Origin: an uncultured Microbacterium sp.
GTDB lineage: Bacteria > Actinomycetota > Actinomycetes > Actinomycetales > Microbacteriaceae
DNA length: 64,000 nt
Assembly: GCF_937927635.1 (NCBI RefSeq)
Contig: NZ_CALBRW010000025.1
Location: forward strand, 1 to 64,000
Direction of reading: 5' to 3'
Positions 34,480 to 43,315 of the stretch are shown in pieces; within the stretch, counting starts at the first letter, position 1, and each line of letters starts with the position of its first letter. A program made the translations under genes and the position numbers. The notes below the pieces were generated by a model. That model was given only the letters and a program-made list of their open reading frames with translations, was not told the DNA's origin and did no database searches.

Positions 34480-34716
34480 TCACGGCTGTTGCCGCGGCGC
34501 CCGGCGGACGGGCGCCGGCGGCACCTGCTTCGCGGCGACGATCGCGGTGCGATCGATGGTGACCACACCGTGCTTGCCGTCGACGGTCAGCGTGTGCTCG
34601 TCGGCAGACAGCAGCATGCCCAGGGCATCCGTCGCCTGGCCGGAGTGGATCAGATAGCGCACCACCACGCGCATGCCGGGAACGAGATCGATCACACTCG
34701 ATGGTACGTCGGTCAC
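34480..34716 (-). CDS. Small SH3-like protein, stand-alone relative of the Rv0428c acetyltransferase N-terminus
   Basis: A 78-residue product starting at GTG 34716. The pattern PGMRVVVRYLI, QATDALGMLLSADEHTLTVD and VVTIDRTAIVAAKQVPPAP closely resembles the N-terminal SH3-like domain of actinobacterial Rv0428c-type GNAT proteins, but no acetyltransferase domain follows. It is convergent with the S33 hydrolase with adjacent stops. Function unknown. Confidence 0.7.
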   Translation of the reverse strand: MTDVPSSVIDLVPGMRVVVRYLIHSGQATDALGMLLSADEHTLTVDGKHGVVTIDRTAIVAAKQVPPAPVRRAPRQQP

Positions 34717-34727
34717 GGAATCCGAAG

Positions 34728-34801
34728 TGGGGCGGGCGGGACTTGAACCCGCGATCGTTGGGTTATGAGCCCACTGCCTTCACCAGCTTGGCCACCGCCC
34801 C
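34728..34801 (-). tRNA. tRNA with CAT anticodon, probably elongator Met
   Basis: The minus strand gives the acceptor GGGGCGG paired with CCGCCCC, the D arm GCCAAGCTGGTGAAGGC, the anticodon loop CTCATAA and the T arm GCGGGTTCAAGTCCCGC. G1-C72 is paired, so it is not an initiator, though the GGG/CCC anticodon stem looks initiator-like. A lysidine-modified tRNA-Ile(CAT) cannot be excluded. CCA is not encoded. Confidence 0.88.
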
Positions 34802-34826
34802 GTAGAGCACCAGCCTAGCGGTGCGA

Positions 34827-36080
34827 TCAGGCGGCGAGCCACGCCCCTGCCGCGACGAGCAGCGCCTCCGTCCCGGTCTGCAGCGTCGGCTGGATCACCG
34901 GAAGGAACAGCGGCGAGTGATTCGCGGGGATGTCGGACGTCACGGTCCCCGACTTCACAGCCGCCTCCCACGAGTCCGGATCCGTACCCGCGATCCGCCA
35001 GTACGTGTACGGCACCCCCGCGCTGCGCGGGATGTCGCTGAAGTCCTCGCTCGCCGTCTGCAGCTCCAGCTGCCCCGCGCGCTCCCCGAAATGCGCCGCG
35101 AACGCGTCGGCGACGCGCGAGGTCACCGCCTCGTCGTTGGAGGTCAGCGGGAAGCTGTCGTACAGCTCGATCTCGGGTTCGCGGGGCGACGCGCCAGCGG
35201 CGCACTCCGCACGCACGATGCGGTCCACGGCGTCCAGGGTGTGCTGCCGTGTGGCATCGCTGTACGTGCGGATGTTGAGTTCGAGCACGGCGTCATCGGG
35301 GATGATGTTGCTCTTCGAGCCGGCCCGGATCGACCCGACGGTCAGGACGGCGGGCTCGGTCGGCGCGATCTCCCGCGCGATCACCGTCTGCAGGCGCACG
35401 ACGATCATCGCCGCCAGCACGACGGGATCGACGGTGTTCTGCGGCATCGATCCGTGCCCGCCGCGACCGAAGACCCTGACACGGATGCTGTCGGCCGCCG
35501 AGAGCACCGCACCGATCCGGGTCCCCACGTGACCTGCCAGCCCGGGAAGGACATGCTGCGCCAGCGCCACGTCCGGCTTCGGGATGCGTGCGAGCAGTCC
35601 ATCCTCCATCATCGCCCTGGCGCCATCGCCGGTCTCCTCGGCCGGCTGGAACAGCACGATCGCCGTACCGTGCCACGCGTCGAGATCGGATGCCAGCAGC
35701 TGGGCGGCGCCCAGCAGGCATGCGACGTGCACATCATGGCCGCACGCATGGGTGACGGGAACCGTCACCCCGTCGGCATCCGTCGCCTCCGCCGTGCTCG
35801 CGTACGGTGCGCCGGTCGCCTCCCGCACCGGCAGCGCGTCCATGTCCGCCCGCATCAGCACCGTCGGCCCTTCGCCGCTGGTGAGCACGCCCACGACGCC
35901 CGTGCCTCCGACCCCGCGCTCCACGCGGAAGCCCCACGACTCCAGCAGGTCCGCGGCCTTCGCCGCCGTGCGGGTCTCCTGGTGCGACAGCTCGGGATGC
36001 TGATGCAGATCCCGGTAGAGCTCCTCCTGCTCGGCGCGGATGGCGCCGTACTGCGACAGAAGACGTGCGAAGTCCGACAT
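34827..36080 (-). CDS. M20 family amidohydrolase (hippurate hydrolase-like)
   Basis: A 417-residue metallopeptidase. Metal-binding and catalytic landmarks: LHQHPELSHQE, VLMRADMDALPV, THACGHDVHVACLLGAA, LFQPAEETGDGARAMMEDG, and a late TASEDFSDIP. These match N-acyl-amino-acid hydrolases of the M20D group, which remove acyl groups from amino acids or indole conjugates. The substrate is not known. It stands alone, with about 50 bases to the TRIC gene. Confidence 0.9.
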   Translation of the reverse strand: MSDFARLLSQYGAIRAEQEELYRDLHQHPELSHQETRTAAKAADLLESWGFRVERGVGGTGVVGVLTSGEGPTVLMRADMDALPVREATGAPYASTAEATDADGVTVPVTHACGHDVHVACLLGAAQLLASDLDAWHGTAIVLFQPAEETGDGARAMMEDGLLARIPKPDVALAQHVLPGLAGHVGTRIGAVLSAADSIRVRVFGRGGHGSMPQNTVDPVVLAAMIVVRLQTVIAREIAPTEPAVLTVGSIRAGSKSNIIPDDAVLELNIRTYSDATRQHTLDAVDRIVRAECAAGASPREPEIELYDSFPLTSNDEAVTSRVADAFAAHFGERAGQLELQTASEDFSDIPRSAGVPYTYWRIAGTDPDSWEAAVKSGTVTSDIPANHSPLFLPVIQPTLQTGTEALLVAAGAWLAA

Positions 36081-36131
36081 GAGCGACCCCCTCTTCTGCG
36101 TCCGGAGGGGCGCACGGTCGCCACGATACGC

Positions 36132-36761
36132 CTATGGCGTCGGCTGCGACCACCGACCCTGGGCGTGCGGGATGTGCCAGTGGAATCGCAGCGACAGCAT
36201 CCGGAACACGAACACGACGGCCGCCGCCGCATACAGCGTGACCGCGTTGTACCAGCCCAGCAGCCACAGCACCGCGATGAGGATCGCACCGAGGAAGGCC
36301 GGCACCGCGTACAGGTCGGTCGGCGTGAACAGCTGGGGGTCCCGATTGGCCACGACGTCGCGCAGCAGGCCGCCGCCCACGCCCGTGGTCACTCCCAGCA
36401 GGATCGCCGCGATCGGGTTCATCCCCGCCCGCAGCGCCGTCACCGTGCCCGTGGTGCAGAAGACGGCGAGGCCGGCCGCGTCGAACATGAGCAGCGGGCG
36501 CGAATGCCGCTGCACGGTGCTTCTGAGGAAGAACACCAGGGCCGCCGCCGCGATCGGGGGCACGATCTTGAGCGGGTCCTCGAAGGCCACCGGACGCACG
36601 CCGATGACCAGGTCTCGGATCACTCCGCCGCCGAGGCCCGTGAGCGAACCCAGCAGCAGCGAGCCCACGATGTCGTAACCGCGCTGCACGGCGAGCATGC
36701 TGCCCGAGATCGCGAAGAAGAACGTGCCGAGCAGGTCCAGCGCCACGGCTGCCCAGGTCAT
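36132..36761 (-). CDS. TRIC/UPF0126 family cation channel
   Basis: A 209-residue membrane protein with seven hydrophobic helices. Paired glycine-rich motifs GSLTGLGGGVIRDLVIG and GVTTGVGGGLLRDVVAN are the duplicated GGGxxRD signatures of prokaryotic TRIC channels, which form trimers passing K+ or Na+. ATG 36761 overlaps the stop of the carbonic anhydrase gene (ATGA), so the two are translated together. Confidence 0.9.
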   Translation of the reverse strand: MTWAAVALDLLGTFFFAISGSMLAVQRGYDIVGSLLLGSLTGLGGGVIRDLVIGVRPVAFEDPLKIVPPIAAAALVFFLRSTVQRHSRPLLMFDAAGLAVFCTTGTVTALRAGMNPIAAILLGVTTGVGGGLLRDVVANRDPQLFTPTDLYAVPAFLGAILIAVLWLLGWYNAVTLYAAAAVVFVFRMLSLRFHWHIPHAQGRWSQPTP

Positions 36762-37309
36762 CCGCGTGCACCGGCTCCCGGCCGGCCGCCACGGTGCGTG
36801 ACGATGTGGCCGAGGTAGATCTCGGCGTTGTGGACGAGTCCCGCTCTCTCCTCGTCGCTGAGCGCGCGGCGCACCTTCGCGGGGACGCCGGCCACCAGCG
36901 AACCGTCGGGCACCACGGTGCCGCCCAGCACCACGGCGCCGCCGGCCACCAGGCATCCGCTTCCGATGACCGCGCCGGAGAGCACCACGGCTCCCATGCC
37001 GATCAGCGAGCCGTCGCCGATGGTGCAGCCGTGCACGACGGCGTTGTGGCCGATGGACACGCGCTCGCCGATCTGCACGCCGTGCTCGGCGTCGACGTGC
37101 ACCGACGCGTTGTCCTGCACGTTGGAGTCGGCGCCCACGACGATCGGCACGGAGTCGCCGCGGAGCACCGCGTTGTACCAGACGCTCGAGCGCGGTCCCA
37201 GCGCGACGGCGCCGACGATGCGCGCACCGTCGGCGACGAACGCGTCATCGTCGATCGCGGGCTCCCGCCCTTTCAGGACGATCACGGATGCTGTCGCAGC
37301 GATGCTCAT
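36758..37309 (-). CDS. Gamma-class carbonic anhydrase-like hexapeptide protein
   Basis: A 183-residue left-handed beta-helix. SSVWYNAVLRGDSVPIVVG, VQDNASVHVD, GERVSIGHNAVVHGC and LIGMGAVVLSGAVIG are the hexapeptide turns, with His residues placed for the trimer-interface zinc. ATG 37309 begins the conserved region. Actual carbonic anhydrase activity in this family is often unproven. Its coupling to a TRIC channel suggests a link of ion flow and bicarbonate, which is speculation. Confidence 0.88.
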   Translation of the reverse strand: MSIAATASVIVLKGREPAIDDDAFVADGARIVGAVALGPRSSVWYNAVLRGDSVPIVVGADSNVQDNASVHVDAEHGVQIGERVSIGHNAVVHGCTIGDGSLIGMGAVVLSGAVIGSGCLVAGGAVVLGGTVVPDGSLVAGVPAKVRRALSDEERAGLVHNAEIYLGHIVTHRGGRPGAGARG

Positions 37310-37440
37310 GACGGCGAGACTACCGCGGAAACCGCGGTCGGATCGGCCAGGTGAGCGTTGCCTTGGCTTGGTTGCGGAATGCTGAGCGCTGGGTAGCGTT
37401 GAGGACAGTAAGACCGTTTCACACGCTTCCGGAGGATTCC

Positions 37441-37926
37441 ATGAGCAAGGCACAGACCGTCACCACCACCGCCGTCGACCCCACCGTCGCCGCGGCAGCC
37501 GCCCAGTTCCTGTCCCCCGTCGTCCTGGGTCTTGAGGCGCTCACCGTCAATGGGAAGCAGGCGCACTGGCACGTGCGCGGCGCCAACTTCGTGGGCGTCC
37601 ACGAGCTGCTGGACACCATCGTCGCGCACGCGGCGGACTTCGCCGACAGCGCCGCGGAGCGCATCGTCGCCCTGGGCCTGCCGATCGACTCGCGCGTCGG
37701 CACCGTCGCCGAGAAGATCGCAGCGACGGCCGTCCCCGCCGGTTTCGCGCAGTCCGACGAGCTGGTGCGCGCGGTGATCTCCGATCTGGACGCCATCATC
37801 GCCGATGTCAAGGCCGCCGTCGATGGACTGGATGCCGTCGACCTCACCAGCCAGGACGTGGCCATCGAGATCCAGCGCGGCCTCGAGAAGGACCGCTGGT
37901 TCCTCGTCTCGCACATCGCCGCCTGA
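37441..37926 (+). CDS. dps: Dps-type ferritin-like DNA-protection protein
   Basis: A 161-residue four-helix ferritin-like protein that stores iron and shields DNA under stress. The di-iron site signature [20 protein letters not shown] followed by [20 protein letters not shown] is clear, as is the late [16 protein letters not shown] precedes ATG 37441. A -35/-10 pair, TTGCGG and TAGCGT with 16 bases between, lies about 65 bases upstream. It is divergent from the carbonic anhydrase gene. Confidence 0.95.
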   Translation: MSKAQTVTTTAVDPTVAAAAAQFLSPVVLGLEALTVNGKQAHWHVRGANFVGVHELLDTIVAHAADFADSAAERIVALGLPIDSRVGTVAEKIAATAVPAGFAQSDELVRAVISDLDAIIADVKAAVDGLDAVDLTSQDVAIEIQRGLEKDRWFLVSHIAA

Positions 37927-37941
37927 CGGCGCACGATTCCT

Positions 37942-37985
37942 CGAGAGGCTCAGCGCCCCGGTGAACCGGGTTGCTGGGCCTCTCG
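37942..37985 (+). terminator. Terminator after dps
   Basis: Interrupted stem: CGAGAGGC with GCCTCTCG, CAGC with GCTG, and CCCGG with CCGGG, loop GTGAA. It lies between convergent dps and the amidohydrolase gene, so may serve both. Confidence 0.75.
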
Positions 37986-37997
37986 GCTGTACGGCGG

Positions 37998-39473
37998 TCA
38001 CGCGCGGTGCGTGATCCGTCCGCCCAGGATCGTCATCGCCACGGGCATCCGCTCCAGGGTATGACGGTCGGCGGAGTGCGGGTCGACACCGCACAGCACG
38101 AGGTCGGCCGGGGCGCCGGGGGCGATCACCCCGTCACCGTGCCTGCTGCTGGCGCGCAGCGCGGCATCCATCGCCACGCGCTCCTCAGGGCGCCACGGCT
38201 CGCGGTCGTCGCCGGTGCGGAACACCGCTGCCGAGATGGTGATCCACGGATCCAGCGGCGCCACCGGCGCATCGGATCCGAAGCGCACGGGAACGCCGGA
38301 TGCCAGCAGTGACTCCAGCGGGTAGGCGATGGCCTGCTGGTTCCGCCACAGGTCGTCGACCAGGTCGCGGTCGTCCACGGCGTGCCGCGGCTGCACGCTG
38401 GCGGCTATCCCCAGCCGCGCGAAGCGGGCCAGGTCGGCGTGCCGCACCAGCTGCGCGTGCTCGATGGTGCCGCGCGCCTGCGTGTACGTGAAGGCGTCCA
38501 GGGCGGAGGACACGGCCCGATCGCCGATGGCGTGCACGGCCACGTCGATACCGGAGCCCGTCGCCCGCGTCAGCAGTTCGCGAAGCTCGTCGGGCGCGAT
38601 GGTGAGCACGCCGTCCGTGCCATCCGGGTAGGGCTGAGAGCACGCGGCGGTGCGGGTGCCGAGCGACCCGTCGCTGATGAGCTTGAGCGGTCCGACGTGC
38701 ACCAGTCCCCCGGTGCCGGGCAGTTCGTCGCCACTGCGCAGCCCCTCGGCGATGGCGCGGTCGAGCTGATCGGGGTAGAACGCGAACTCCACGCGGTGGC
38801 TGTCGAAGCCGGCATCCGTCCGCCGTCGCCACGACTGCGCGTTCCAGGCCATGTCGAAGTCGACGAGTCCGGTGATGCCGCGCGCGGCCGCACGGGCACC
38901 GGCGGAGCGGATGGCCGCGTCGACCGTCGCGTCGTCGGTGGCGTTCAGCCGACGGGAGATCTCGAAGGCGTCCCCCTCGCGCAGCACGCCGTCGTCGTCC
39001 ACCCCGTCGAAGCCTTCGCGGCGCAGCGCTGCGGAGTTGAGCCAAGTGCTGTGCACGTCGGCGTTGATCAGGTACGTGGGCACCTCACCGGTGGCCGCGT
39101 CCAGCAGCGCGCGCGTCGGCCGGTCCGCCCAGAACGCGTCGCGGAAGCCCGCGCCGACGAGGCGGCCATCCGGCAGGGGCACGGCATCCGCCAGCATCCG
39201 CACTGCCTCGGCGGCACTGCCCGCGCCGCCGAGCTGCACGCGCTGGACGTCCAGCGCCCACTGCACGGTGTGCACGTGGTGGTCCCACAGCCCCGGCACG
39301 AGCCGGCATCCGTCGCCGTCGACGACCTCGACGGGCACCCGCAGGTTGCCGGTGGGGGCGATGTCGGCGATCAGTCCGCCGCGGATGAGCACGTCCACCG
39401 GCTCGTCCGTCGGCAGCAGCTCACGGCCGGGACCGGCGACGCGCACCGCCCGCAGCAGCAGGTCGGACGTCAT
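37998..39473 (-). CDS. YtcJ-like amidohydrolase
   Basis: A 491-residue metal-dependent hydrolase of the amidohydrolase superfamily. Visible are [12 protein letters not shown] (first metal His pair), [40 protein letters not shown] and [15 protein letters not shown], the order found in YtcJ-like enzymes. Substrate unknown. Its ATG (39473) overlaps the stop of the PaiB-like gene by 4 bases, so they form an operon. Confidence 0.88.
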   Translation of the reverse strand: MTSDLLLRAVRVAGPGRELLPTDEPVDVLIRGGLIADIAPTGNLRVPVEVVDGDGCRLVPGLWDHHVHTVQWALDVQRVQLGGAGSAAEAVRMLADAVPLPDGRLVGAGFRDAFWADRPTRALLDAATGEVPTYLINADVHSTWLNSAALRREGFDGVDDDGVLREGDAFEISRRLNATDDATVDAAIRSAGARAAARGITGLVDFDMAWNAQSWRRRTDAGFDSHRVEFAFYPDQLDRAIAEGLRSGDELPGTGGLVHVGPLKLISDGSLGTRTAACSQPYPDGTDGVLTIAPDELRELLTRATGSGIDVAVHAIGDRAVSSALDAFTYTQARGTIEHAQLVRHADLARFARLGIAASVQPRHAVDDRDLVDDLWRNQQAIAYPLESLLASGVPVRFGSDAPVAPLDPWITISAAVFRTGDDREPWRPEERVAMDAALRASSRHGDGVIAPGAPADLVLCGVDPHSADRHTLERMPVAMTILGGRITHRA

Positions 39474-40111
39474 CCGCGGTGCGCCAGACGCGTCTCGTGC
39501 GCTCGCCGCATCTCCGCTGCCAGCGCGGGGTGCGCGTACTCGCCGTCGCCGTCCAGCTCGGCGATCACGCTCTCCACGATCGAGTCGGGCTTGTTCTGGC
39601 TGAGCTTGCGCTTGGCGGAGACCCGCGTCGGCGTCATCCGGAAGCCCACCGTGCCCATCTCCAGCGCTCGGACGAACTCCTCGGTGTTGGGCGCCTGCCA
39701 CATCATCCGCGGCTGCGGCAGCTGCCGCTCGAAGTGCGTGACCAGGTCGTCGAGGATCGTCAGGTTGGCCTGCGTGTCGACGATCTCCGGCACGCCGGCG
39801 AGGTGCACGGCGGTGTAGTTCCAGGTGGGCACTGCGCGCACATCGCCGTACCAGCTGGGCGAGATGTACCCGTTGGGCCCCTGGAAGATCATCAGCAGCT
39901 CGCGCTCGCCCAGGTGCAGCACCGCGTCGTCGGGCTTGCCGACGTGCCCCACGACGGTGAGATCGTCGCGGTCGGGATCCAGCAGCACCGGGTAGTGCGA
40001 CGCCACCAAGCCGTCATCGCCGGTCGCGATCAGCGTCGCCCACGGGTTCTGCGCGATCACCCTGCGCAGCTCGGCGAGATCGGTCATGGCGAAACTGGGG
40101 TTCTGGCGCAT
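39470..40111 (-). CDS. PaiB-like FMN-binding protein
   Basis: A 213-residue split-barrel flavin-binding protein of the PaiB (FMN-binding negative regulator) family. WATLIATGDDGLVASHYPVL, LTVVGHVGKPDD, LMIFQGPNGYISPSWYG and VPTWNYTAVHLAG are the typical blocks. Named for a Bacillus regulator of sporulation and protease genes, but most homologues are of unknown role. It is the first gene of a two-gene operon with the amidohydrolase. Confidence 0.85.
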   Translation of the reverse strand: MRQNPSFAMTDLAELRRVIAQNPWATLIATGDDGLVASHYPVLLDPDRDDLTVVGHVGKPDDAVLHLGERELLMIFQGPNGYISPSWYGDVRAVPTWNYTAVHLAGVPEIVDTQANLTILDDLVTHFERQLPQPRMMWQAPNTEEFVRALEMGTVGFRMTPTRVSAKRKLSQNKPDSIVESVIAELDGDGEYAHPALAAEMRRAHETRLAHRG

Positions 40112-40164
40112 GGATTCATCGTATTGCGGCGGCAGCCGGAGGCCGGCCCCCGGCGCATCCAGGC

Positions 40165-41643
40165 CTACTTCAGACCGACGACGGGAATGGCCTGCGTCTT
40201 CCAGTCCTCGAAGCCCTTGTCCCCGGCCATGAACGCATTGACCTCGTCGGTGGTCGAGGTGAGCTTGGGGTCGTTGTCGAGGTACTTCTTCGTCTCTCGT
40301 GCGACCAGGCCCGAGAGCACCAGCAGGCCGATGAGGTTCGGCAGCGCCATGAGTCCATTCATCACGTCGGAGAACGCCCACACGACGCCCAGCTGCGTGG
40401 TGCAGCCGACGAACACCACCAGCGAGAAGATGATGCGGTACGGCATGATCGCCTTGATGCCGACCAGCCGCTCCAGACTGCGCTCACCGTAGTACGACCA
40501 GCCCAGAATCGTGGACCCGGCGAACAGCACCAGGCCGATGGTGACGATGTAGTGCCCCCACTCACCAGGCAGGCCGTGCGAGAACGCCTCGCCGGTCATC
40601 AGTGCGGCGCTGATCTGCTCGCCGGTCTCCGGATCGACCTTGTTCCATGTGCCGGTGGTGATGATCACCAGGCCCGTGCAGGTGACGACGATGATCGTGT
40701 CGATGAAGGTCTGCGTCATCGACACCAGGCCCTGACGCACGGGGTGGCTGGTCTTCGCGGCCGCTGCGGCGATGGCAGCCGACCCCATGCCGGACTCGTT
40801 GGAGAAGATGCCGCGGGCGACACCCATCTGCACGGCCACGATGATCAGCGAACCGGCGAAACCGCCGACGGCGCTGGTGCCGGTGAACGCCTCCGTGAAG
40901 ATCTGCGCGAACGCGGCCGGGACGCCGGCGATGTTCGCGATGAGGATGTAGATCGCGCCCAGCACGTAGAAGATGATCATCACGGGCACGAGCCCGGCGG
41001 TCACGCGGCCGATCGACTTGATGCCGCCGACCAGCACCAGCAGCGCGAAGATCGTCAGCGCGATGCCGGTGACCCAGGTGGGGATGTTGAAGCTGTTCTC
41101 CAGGTTGGCGGAGATCGAGTTGCCCTGCGTCATGTTGCCGATGCCGAAGCAGGCGATGACGGCGGAGATCGCGAAGAAGATGGCCAGGAACTTGCCGAAA
41201 CGGTTCTTGATGCCCCGCTCCAGGTAGTACTGCGGACCACCGGATTTCTCACCGGCGGCATCCGTGGTGCGGAACCGCACGCCCAGGAACGCCTCGGAGT
41301 ACTTGGATGCCATGCCCAGCAGACCCGTGACCCACATCCAGAACAGCGCACCGGGTCCGCCGATGCCGATGGCCGTTGCCACGCCGACGATGTTGCCGGT
41401 GCCGACCGTCGCGGCCAGCGCGGTGGTCAGCGCCTGGAACTGCGAGATGTCGCCGTCGGAGCCGGGATCCCGGCGGGTGAACAGTCCCAGCCGGAGTGCG
41501 GCGCCGAGCCGGAGGAACTGGATGCCGCCGAGCCGGATGGTGAGGTAGAGACCGGTTCCCAGCAGCAGCGGGATGAGGACCCACGGCCCCCAGATCCACG
41601 AGCTGATGTTCTCCAGAACGGCCTGCAGGCCGGATAGATCCAT
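40165..41643 (-). CDS. Alanine/glycine:cation symporter (AGCS)
   Basis: A 492-residue membrane protein with about eleven helices that imports alanine or glycine with Na+. Signature regions: TTALAATVGTGNIVGVATAI, GPGALFWMWVTGLLGMASKY, GGPQYYLERG, RGIFSNESGMGSAAIAAAAA and the late GWSYYGERSLERLVG. Length and motifs match the AGCS family. It appears to stand alone. Confidence 0.93.
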   Translation of the reverse strand: MDLSGLQAVLENISSWIWGPWVLIPLLLGTGLYLTIRLGGIQFLRLGAALRLGLFTRRDPGSDGDISQFQALTTALAATVGTGNIVGVATAIGIGGPGALFWMWVTGLLGMASKYSEAFLGVRFRTTDAAGEKSGGPQYYLERGIKNRFGKFLAIFFAISAVIACFGIGNMTQGNSISANLENSFNIPTWVTGIALTIFALLVLVGGIKSIGRVTAGLVPVMIIFYVLGAIYILIANIAGVPAAFAQIFTEAFTGTSAVGGFAGSLIIVAVQMGVARGIFSNESGMGSAAIAAAAAKTSHPVRQGLVSMTQTFIDTIIVVTCTGLVIITTGTWNKVDPETGEQISAALMTGEAFSHGLPGEWGHYIVTIGLVLFAGSTILGWSYYGERSLERLVGIKAIMPYRIIFSLVVFVGCTTQLGVVWAFSDVMNGLMALPNLIGLLVLSGLVARETKKYLDNDPKLTSTTDEVNAFMAGDKGFEDWKTQAIPVVGLK

Positions 41644-41733
41644 GATTTCTCCTGTCGCGCGTCGTTGCAGACGGATTCGCCCATCCTATTCACAGCGCGC
41701 TCACAGAATCCAAGATCCCGGCGTGTCAGCCGT

Positions 41734-42744
41734 TCATCGCTGGCAGAACGGGCACCAGTACAGCTTGCGCGAGCCCAGCTCCTCGAGCGCGATCTCGGTG
41801 CCGCACACCCGGCATGGCAGGCCGGCGCGGTGGTACACCCAGTGCCGGTCGTCGCGGCTCGCCATGGCCGCACGGTACTGCTCGGCGTTCAGCCCGTCCA
41901 TGGTCATCATCTGCCCGGTCTGGACTCCGATGTCCAGCAGTGTCACCCAATCGCGCCACAGCGCGCGCACCACATCCTCGGGCACGTCACGGCCCGGCGT
42001 GTGCGGGTTCAGGCGGGCTCGGAACAGCATCTCGGCGCGGTACACGTTGCCGATGCCGCTGACGACGGCCTGATCCATCAGCAGCAGCGCGATGGCGGTG
42101 GGCTTGCGGCGCACGATGCGCACGAACCGCTCCTCGCCCTCGGCGACATCGCCCACCAGCGGATCGGGCCCGAGCTTCGCCACGGTGGCCAGCATCTCGT
42201 CGGGCGTCTGCAGCGCGCACGCCGTGGGACCGCGCAGGTCTGCGCAGGTGGAGTCCGTCAGCAGCCGCAGGCGCACCTGTCCGACGACCGGGGGCGGCCA
42301 CTCCTCACCCTCGTCGGCGAGGCCCTTGGTCTGCTCCGACATGCGCACGTGCACGCGCGCTCTGCGCGGGGCGCCGATGGAGGTCAGCGAGTTCTCGCCT
42401 GCGGCATCCAGGATCTCCTCCCCCGGCACGGCATCCAGGTCTGTGCCGCGCTGGTTGGTCTGGCCCATCCGGCCGTTGGCGGAGGCGATGGTGGGGTCGA
42501 CCAGGATCTCCCCGGCGAAGTCCCACGCGCCGTACAGCCCCAGGTGCACGCGCAGCCACGTGTCGCCCTCGAACTCCAGGAACATCTGCTTGCCGACCGC
42601 CATGGCCCGCAGCATCTCGCGGCCCTCCAGCACTGATGCGCCCTCGGCGAAGCGGCCCTGCGGGCTGGAGGCGTGCACGGCGCGTCCGACGAAGTTGCGA
42701 TCGAACTGCCGGGCGATGCGATGGACGGAGTGGCCCTCGGGCAT
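41734..42744 (-). CDS. Fpg/Nei family DNA glycosylase with internal insertion
   Basis: A 336-residue base-excision repair enzyme. After Met removal Pro is the Schiff-base nucleophile in PEGHSVHRIA, followed by catalytic Glu. The helix-two-turn-helix ends with VVSGIGNVYRAEMLF, and the zinc finger is CRVCGTEI...WCPFCQ. Family members are about 270 residues; the extra length is an Ala/Glu-rich insertion between the N-terminal sandwich strands (about residues 80-145). It removes oxidised pyrimidines (Nei type) rather than 8-oxoguanine, judged by the PEGHS start. It follows rpiB by one base. Confidence 0.92.
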   Translation of the reverse strand: MPEGHSVHRIARQFDRNFVGRAVHASSPQGRFAEGASVLEGREMLRAMAVGKQMFLEFEGDTWLRVHLGLYGAWDFAGEILVDPTIASANGRMGQTNQRGTDLDAVPGEEILDAAGENSLTSIGAPRRARVHVRMSEQTKGLADEGEEWPPPVVGQVRLRLLTDSTCADLRGPTACALQTPDEMLATVAKLGPDPLVGDVAEGEERFVRIVRRKPTAIALLLMDQAVVSGIGNVYRAEMLFRARLNPHTPGRDVPEDVVRALWRDWVTLLDIGVQTGQMMTMDGLNAEQYRAAMASRDDRHWVYHRAGLPCRVCGTEIALEELGSRKLYWCPFCQR

Positions 42745-42745
42745 G

Positions 42746-43261
42746 TCAGGCGCGCCCGTCGGCGGAGCCGACACCGTCCTGCCGCGGGTCCGGGAGCAGC
42801 GAGCCGTCGCGTTCGAAGTCCGCGATCTGGCCGATCCGGCGCACGTGGCGCTCCTCGTCCGAGAACGGTGTGGCGATGAACGTGTCGATGAGCGACACGA
42901 CCTCCTCGAACGGATGCTGGCGCGCGCCGATCGAGATGACGTTGGCGTCGTTGTGCTGACGAGCGAGCTCGGCCGTCGACGTGTTCCACACCAGGGCCGC
43001 GCGGATGCCCGCGACCTTGTTCGCCGCGATCTGCTCGCCGTTGCCCGAACCGCCGAAGACGATCCCGAGCGCCTCGACGCCGGCGCGCTGATCGGCGACC
43101 ACGCCCTGCGCGGCGCGGATGCAGAACGCCGGGTAGTCGTCCAGCGCGTCGTACTCCACCGGCCCGTGGTCGATCACCTCGTGCCCTGCGCCGCGCAGGT
43201 GGTCCTGCAGGCGGGTGGAGAAGTCGAGACCGGCGTGATCGGTGGCGATGTGGATGCGCAT
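42746..43261 (-). CDS. rpiB: Ribose-5-phosphate isomerase B
   Basis: A 171-residue enzyme interconverting ribose 5-phosphate and ribulose 5-phosphate. IATDHAGLDFSTRL opens the fold and GIVFGGSGNGEQIAANKVAG is the active-site loop. As in mycobacterial RpiB, Glu in GNGEQ replaces the catalytic Cys of the E. coli type. ATG 43261 is chosen; ATG 43270 adds three residues. Its stop is one base from the glycosylase ATG. Confidence 0.92.
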   Translation of the reverse strand: MRIHIATDHAGLDFSTRLQDHLRGAGHEVIDHGPVEYDALDDYPAFCIRAAQGVVADQRAGVEALGIVFGGSGNGEQIAANKVAGIRAALVWNTSTAELARQHNDANVISIGARQHPFEEVVSLIDTFIATPFSDEERHVRRIGQIADFERDGSLLPDPRQDGVGSADGRA

Positions 43262-43315
43262 ACCGGCCATCTTATTCAGGCGACGACGGTTCGACGGGCT
43301 CAGCGACTCAGCGGG

